From: Hypoxylon rubiginosum
Lineage: Eukaryota; Ascomycota; Sordariomycetes; Xylariales; Hypoxylaceae
Direction of reading: 5' to 3'
NCBI GenBank assembly: GCA_902806565.1
Contig: CADCXA010000027.1
Span: 1,674,001-1,738,000 of the forward strand
Length of the DNA stretch: 64,000 nucleotides
Both the position numbers and the translations under genes were made by a program. Shown piece after piece: positions 59,215 to 64,000 of this stretch (positions are counted from its first letter, which is position 1; each line of letters starts with the position of its first letter). The notes beneath the pieces are model-generated. The model saw only the letters and a program-made list of their open reading frames with translations. It was not told where the DNA came from and did no database searches.

Positions 59215-60750
59215 ATAGTTCAGGAGACGGGCGAGAGGGGCACGGCGTGCCGCTCTCGAGGGAGTCTCCGCGGGACTCGGCCGGGACAACTTGGACGATC
59301 TATCGCCCCTATGCTCTCTGAGGTAGGTGAGGAGAGGAGCCCCCAATCTCGAGGGTCGCGAGCGAAGCGCTCGATCTCCTCGAAGCAGACATGAACTCCT
59401 ATTGCCTTTCGGCACTTAGGGTTCGCCATGGATCGTAGGATCCAGAGGAAGTAGATTTCCGCGTCAGTCATCTTCCTGGTGCCGGGGACCCCAACGTCAA
59501 TATCTTAGCATGCTCCGGACGCCCCAGAGATGTTGATTCGGAGGGGAAAATGGAACAACCCTGAAATGTGGAGTGAATTGATAGAGTAAGCTACGGAGAG
59601 CGCCGAGATGAAGCCAGCGGCAAAGACGGTTGGTTCAATGGCCTGGACAGCGAAACGCAGGGGGCATGCGTTCGTAATATGATGGACGTGGGAGAGAACG
59701 TGGTAAGTTCTGAGTTACGCCGGGTCGGCAAAGTGGGAGTTGAGTAAGGTCTCTCTTCCCTCTGCTACTCGACGCAGACGCCGCCGTCCATGAACGAGCT
59801 CTTCCGGTTATGTGCGAACTCATCCAGAACAACAACATCAAGGCCGGCAAGATGGTCGGATACCCAGGACAGGGTCTTGTGCCTAGCGCAAGCCGCAGCC
59901 TTCCCTCCCATGAGCCGGGTGTGAGATTGAGTACGGCTGTCCGTCTCGGCCGAGCCGGGGACAGCACCGTTAATCTCAGTGCTGACCCAGCCGCAGGCTC
60001 GTCACTTTGTTGTCAGTCTCTGTGACCTCAATAGGCGCCATGCCGTGCACCTCGCCAGTGTGCAGCAAACTCGGATGACGGTCGCATTGTGGCCGACACC
60101 GGCACGCGGAGCTCCTTTCTTCTTAAGTGCCGACGCAAAGGGGCCGTATGGCTTCATCATGAGAGCTTGAGTAGAGTTGTGGCCAAGAATGGCCACATAG
60201 GTGTCCGAATAGTTGTCACCCGAACTGACGAGGCACTTGCTTGGTTTCGCTCGTATGATGCGATATTGATGCTCCTAGGACTACCGGGTCAGCTTTATTT
60301 CCAGACATTCTTCCGTGGTGTTTCGTACCCGTCCTCCATCGTAATCTTGACGGCAGCACGGCTGAAATACAACCAATGGGCGCTTTTGTTGCCGGAGACA
60401 GCTCGGAGCTTGGCTGTAATTTCACACGGCAAGACCAGCGTCTGTATGCCAGACTCGCTTTTCTAGTAGCTACTACCTCCCGTTCTTGAGGTCGGCGGCA
60501 GAGTAAATCTAGATTGATAGGCTGGTCTCTCATCGCAAGCCGCCGCGTGGTAGTGCTACAGGCGATGATTAGTAAACGTCTCCTATTTTGTTACATGCAT
60601 CCATGATATGGCATGCTAGTGGCAGTGAGATACTTACTACGTGGTCCCAGCGCCGCCGCCAGGGGCCGAGCCCCTGGGGTGTAATAGGTCATGTCACCGG
60701 AGCGGGCAATGGTTAAGGCGACGACCACGCTCCGGACAACGATGAAAGTA

Positions 60751-61695
60751 GGGTATGTGTTATGCTGCTGTTACCTTCACGAGGGTCCTAGAGGGGGGAT
60801 GGGGGGTGAGTGCATCTGGTGACAATGGGTATCTTCCGCCTTCCGCCTTCCCCCTCCAGCTTTTTTCTCTTGCGTATCTTCCGATACTGTACCACGTCTT
60901 ACGGACGTCGTCGTGGTATGAGGATCTGGGTTCTTCCCCTAGTATTCTCACCACCCGTGAAACCGAAGTCCAGTTTTCGTTGGCTCCCCGTGGTCAGAGA
61001 AGGGTCAGAGAAGGGTCAGAGAGGGCTAGTGGGGTTAGCTATCAGCCTTCGTGCCGCGAGGCCTGGGCTTTGGTCTTGCGCCAGTAGTGATAGCTGCTGA
61101 ATGGTCTTTTGGTCCTAGTTGAGAATGACCATCTTATCCGCCCCCGGGGATAAATTCGTCGAACTTAGGGGGAGTAACCTCGTTAGGAACAAAACGGACG
61201 CGCACTCTACGAACACCTCATACTTTGCTGCCAACCCTAGTTCGGATTTTCTCCTCGGCATCACTGGTCTCTCGTACCGTCCAAGTGCTAGGTACGGCTA
61301 CTTCGAGCTGCCAGCCCACGCCTACATGTCGGGCACGCTGGCGTGCCGGGGTGGTCTTGCCAACTCCGAGGTCCTGCAGAGCGTTGGTCGGCATGAAGGT
61401 AGACTGAGTAGTCCCCTAGTAAGGATCTACTAGTCTGAATGCCCTGGAGGTGGCTTCGAGTTCGATCCCTCAGTTCGCTGACCTTTTGCCAGTCGATTAA
61501 CTCCTCGTCGGACTCATCAACTTGTGCTTCCACCACAAGGGTGGGAAGGGTTTCAAGACCAATCCGAGGTCCGTCTTCCTATCCACACCTCCTAAGAGGG
61601 TGTCTCGATGACCACGAATGGCCGCCGGCTTCGTGAGCCTTCATGAGGCGCCTATAAATTAGGGCATGTGTTTTGCTGCTGTTACATTTGCGGCT
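60751..61695. repeat. Two copies of a short motif, TGCTGCTGTTAC, 911 bp apart
   Basis: The core TGCTGCTGTTAC occurs at 60763-60774 and 61674-61685, each preceded by GGGYATGTGTTWTG. Two further copies (one with a mismatch) are at 62061 and 63719. The repeat count and spacing suggest one unit copied several times. Confidence 0.6.
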
Positions 61696-62060
61696 CGGAG
61701 GAGGGGGAGCCCCCATGCAACGTGACTGCATCACTTGTGCCACCCCTCCTCCGTCCAGGGGAGCACCGGCGTGGCGTCTTCATGACGACCAGATGTCGTC
61801 TGCCATAGGCGTTATGCTTTGCAAGAACCGCCTAATGCCCGCCAACGCTGTGCCAGCCTCAAATCTTTTTTTCTTCTATCACTCGTTGAGTCCCCTGCTA
61901 AGGAACCCGCGACCCGGGGAGAAGAAGAAGTGATCTTGTCATCCACCCCATCCCCCTCCCCCTTCTTGTGGGGTCCATTTAGGTTTGTAGGCCCCCGCAT
62001 GCGGAAGGTTCTTCTTTTGGCCTTCGTGCCCGTGGGGTTGTGGGTTTGAGTATCTTATTT

Positions 62061-62144
62061 TGCTGCTGCCACCTTCGCGGCCGCCAGCAGGGCCCCGGCG
62101 AGAGATGGAATCGAAGTATCTCTCTGCCGCCGACCCTGCTGGCG
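62061..62144. repeat. Dispersed repeat, left copy of an 84-bp near-identical pair
   Basis: Positions 62088-62144 (57 bp) are identical to 63746-63802. The flanking 27 bp on the left, including a TGCTGCTGCCAC word, are similar. On the minus strand both copies encode the peptide SLAGALP or its frame-shifted form. Confidence 0.85.
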
Positions 62145-62851
62145 GTGGCGTCCTGGGAATGTAAGCACTGCAGCCGGCGCCCAGTATGTGATAGAAGCAC
62201 AACCGCCGGCGCGGCCGTCCATCAAGGTGTCTGTACCGGAGCCGGCGCCCTGGCGGCGTTTGTTCTCTTCTCACTACCACCAGGTAACCTTAACCAAGTC
62301 AGAACTCGGTTCAGCCGGTCCTCGGTTGGCGCGTCAGCCAGCCAGCCCCCGAGGGCGGCCTTGGCGGCCGTGTAAGCTTCCTAGGATTTGTTGAATTGCT
62401 GTATCTGTGCTGCTAGGCTGCGCATCAACACCAGGGCAGGCGCTGGGTAGGGTTGGGGATTGTAGGATGCCACTGACTTGACAGCAGGGCCACAGAGGTT
62501 AGAGGAAAGGCCACACCACCCCTTTTTATACAGTGCCGGCCTCGTGCAGGCCGCCTGCGACAGGTTGCGGCAACCATGCACGAGGCGCACCATGAATCTA
62601 ACACCCTGCGCCCAAGGGATGGCGGAGGTATCCGTGAGTTGCATGGGGCCCGCACCGCCTCAAAGTGATGGCAAGGGCTGCCGGGCTTTGAGCCCCAAGA
62701 GGCGTACCCCGGGCGTCGTGCCGTCGCAGTTGCGGCACGAGGCTGCGCAAGGTGCCTCCTGGGCGGGAGCATTCTCGGGGTGACTTCTCTTCCCAGTAGT
62801 GAAGGCCACCGCGAGCAGCGGCCACCTGCGACTGAGACAGAGGGCGGCCGT

Positions 62852-63934
62852 CTAGGCGCAGCCACCTCCAGTCGCCGACGTGCCAGGTGCCTCGTCGACT
62901 GTACCGGCGATCTCTGGGAATGGTAGTGCTTCTGGGGACGGCGCGCCAGACCTGCACTCCTTCGCTGCCTGAGAGCTTGACGGACAACTTGTGGCCGTCG
63001 AGGCAGCGGACCCGCCGCGGCTTGCCGAGTCAGAGTCTAAACCGGAACCCGAGTCGACGGCGAACCGGACATTTTTCTTGGGAGAATGCGCGGCCGTTGG
63101 ACTCCCGGCCCCCTCGAGTGCCGTTAGAGGGGCGGAACTGACGCCTGCCTCAACACGCAGGACCGGACCGGCCTCTAAGCCTGATAGGGATTCCGGCGTC
63201 TCAGACCCCAGTAGACGAGGGCCCCCCAGTGTCTCCGAAGCTTTCTCGTTTCCGGCCCCTCTGTCCAGTCCGTGAGGTAGGCTATCCTCAATCGGAGGAT
63301 ATTGTCGGGAGGCTGGGGGATCTTGCAGGGAGAAGTGGTGAAACGCGGCCGCGGCGGGCGGATCGTCTCTGAGCAGCTCCGCCCGGGCAGAGGACGCGAT
63401 CTTGGGGTGGCCAGTCCTGTGCAAATGGCGGTGCAAGGCCAGGTGCAGAGCGTCGTAGTCGAACGTCTCATCAGCTGCTGCTATTCCAGCGTTGCGGATG
63501 TTACCCCGGCCCGGTACCTCGTGATGGCCGTTGTCGATGGCCCACGAGACCCACTGCATAGGCAGAGGTACCTGCGCCTCCAGGTGCCTGTAAGCGGCCC
63601 GGAGCCTGCCGTCGGGGTAGAAGAACCGCGGGTCCAGTGACGGCGGTGCTGCTAGCCGCGCCGGCTTCTTTCCGGCAGCTTTGGTCGAGTGAGAAGTGTG
63701 GGTCTGAGAAATCTCTTTTGCTGCTGTTACTTTTGCGGCCGCCGGCAGGGCCCCGGCGAGAGATGGAATCGAAGTATCTCTCTGCCGCCGACCCTGCTGG
63801 CGATTGAAATCCCTGGGGTCGAGGACCATGGCAGCTCGCCGCAGGACGGAGGCGGCTGCGCACCGTATGCAATGGATGGCGCCACCGCCGCAGCGAGGTG
63901 CGCGTCGGAATTCGCGTTGGCGGGCCCCCACCAC
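62852..63934 (-). CDS. Long Pro/Ala/Ser-rich ORF, probably of mobile-element origin; may extend off the edge
   Basis: A 360-residue open frame on the minus strand. Much of it is disordered (Ala, Pro, Ser, Gly), but the middle has folded-looking blocks: RFFYPDGRLRAAYRHLEAQV then PLPMQWVSWAIDNGHH, and FDYDALHLALHRHLHRTGHP. The beginning contains one copy of a 57-bp repeat that recurs 1.66 kb away. The start codon is uncertain; the frame may come from beyond the right edge. After the TAG stop the coding-like character continues in other frames, so it may be the intact part of a decayed element. GC-rich DNA makes long chance frames more likely. I do not recognise a family; a gag-like role is a guess. 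Confidence 0.3.
   Translation of the reverse strand: MVGARQREFRRAPRCGGGAIHCIRCAAASVLRRAAMVLDPRDFNRQQGRRQRDTSIPSLAGALPAAAKVTAAKEISQTHTSHSTKAAGKKPARLAAPPSLDPRFFYPDGRLRAAYRHLEAQVPLPMQWVSWAIDNGHHEVPGRGNIRNAGIAAADETFDYDALHLALHRHLHRTGHPKIASSARAELLRDDPPAAAAFHHFSLQDPPASRQYPPIEDSLPHGLDRGAGNEKASETLGGPRLLGSETPESLSGLEAGPVLRVEAGVSSAPLTALEGAGSPTAAHSPKKNVRFAVDSGSGLDSDSASRGGSAASTATSCPSSSQAAKECRSGAPSPEALPFPEIAGTVDEAPGTSATGGGCA
63719..63802. repeat. Dispersed repeat, right copy of an 84-bp near-identical pair
   Basis: Positions 63746-63802 are identical over 57 bp to 62088-62144, 1,658 bp away. The left flank includes the TGCTGCTGTTAC word. The copy lies inside the long minus-strand ORF. Confidence 0.85.
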
Positions 63935-64000
63935 AATCGGTGGGCAGATTCGGTCCTCCCCTGGTTTCAGAGCCAGGTGGCCCGCCCCTGGTTGCAGGGT

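Noticed and set aside
59780..61367. Walker-like strings on the minus strand (GVGKTT near 61367-61350 and VVVLDE near 59830)
   Set aside because: The first lacks the upstream Gly of GxxxxGK[ST], the two are about 1.5 kb apart in different frames, and the order of other helicase-like words is wrong. Not enough to call a helicase.
60810..61433. Plus-strand frames of about 100 codons in the GC-rich island
   Set aside because: Minus-strand readings of the same DNA look equally coding-like, so strand and reality cannot be decided; not reported as genes.
1..64000. CRISPR array, rRNA, bacterial-style operons
   Set aside because: No regularly spaced direct repeats of suitable length were seen; intron-bearing genes and family content show a eukaryotic fungal genome.

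Overview
The window looks like nuclear DNA of a filamentous ascomycete (Pezizomycotina, probably Sordariomycetes). Genes are split by short introns (mostly 50-120 nt) with GTRNGY-type donors and CTAAY-type branch sites. Recognisable fungal families are present: an MGTHG-type protein, a single-pass cell-surface protein, a hybrid histidine kinase and a fungal ankyrin+DIL protein. Intergenic DNA is long and AT-rich, with many short TACCTAGGTA-like palindromes. No rRNA, tRNA or CRISPR array was found.

Layout. 0.8-2.4 kb: a proline/glutamine-rich nuclear-type protein (+). 2.4-7.8 kb: gene-empty. 7.8-14.4 kb: a redox group made of two NtaA/SnaA/DszA-type FMN-dependent monooxygenases in tandem (-), then a type I Baeyer-Villiger monooxygenase (+) that shares a 502-bp divergent promoter with the second. 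14.8-17.8 kb: a surface protein and a LURP1/tubby-like protein (both -). 18.7-19.0 kb: an orphan coding remnant. 19.1-22.1 kb: a TBC Rab-GAP (-). 25.4-28.0 kb: an ankyrin + DIL-domain protein (-). 28.6-29.8 kb: allantoicase (-). 30.8-31.8 kb: cytochrome b561 (+). 33.0-36.0 kb: an M13 metalloendopeptidase (-). 37.1-38.9 kb: an MGTHG/F-box-like protein with an exon junction that does not keep frame (+). 38.9-43.8 kb: an AT-rich stretch almost free of ORFs. 43.8-50.0 kb: a hybrid histidine kinase of about 2,050 residues (+). 50.8-51.5 kb: a PRKRIP1/DUF1168 splicing-associated protein (-). 53.2-54.8 kb: a Det1-like histidine phosphatase (+). 55.2-55.8 kb: a small four-exon gene found only by splice-aware reading (-).

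From about 56.1 kb to the right edge the character changes. The DNA is GC-rich, with tandem repeats, a 57-bp exact duplication, a four-copy short motif, a 20-C homopolymer and one long proline/alanine-rich minus-strand ORF. Coding-like stretches change frame repeatedly. I read this as a repetitive, probably mobile-element-derived island, but I could not name the element.

Function. Most genes are housekeeping: purine nitrogen recovery, membrane traffic, signalling, splicing. The likeliest co-acting set is the monooxygenase trio, probably a small catabolic or modification pathway with an unknown substrate. All exon models are manual splice inferences checked for phase; none has transcript support here.
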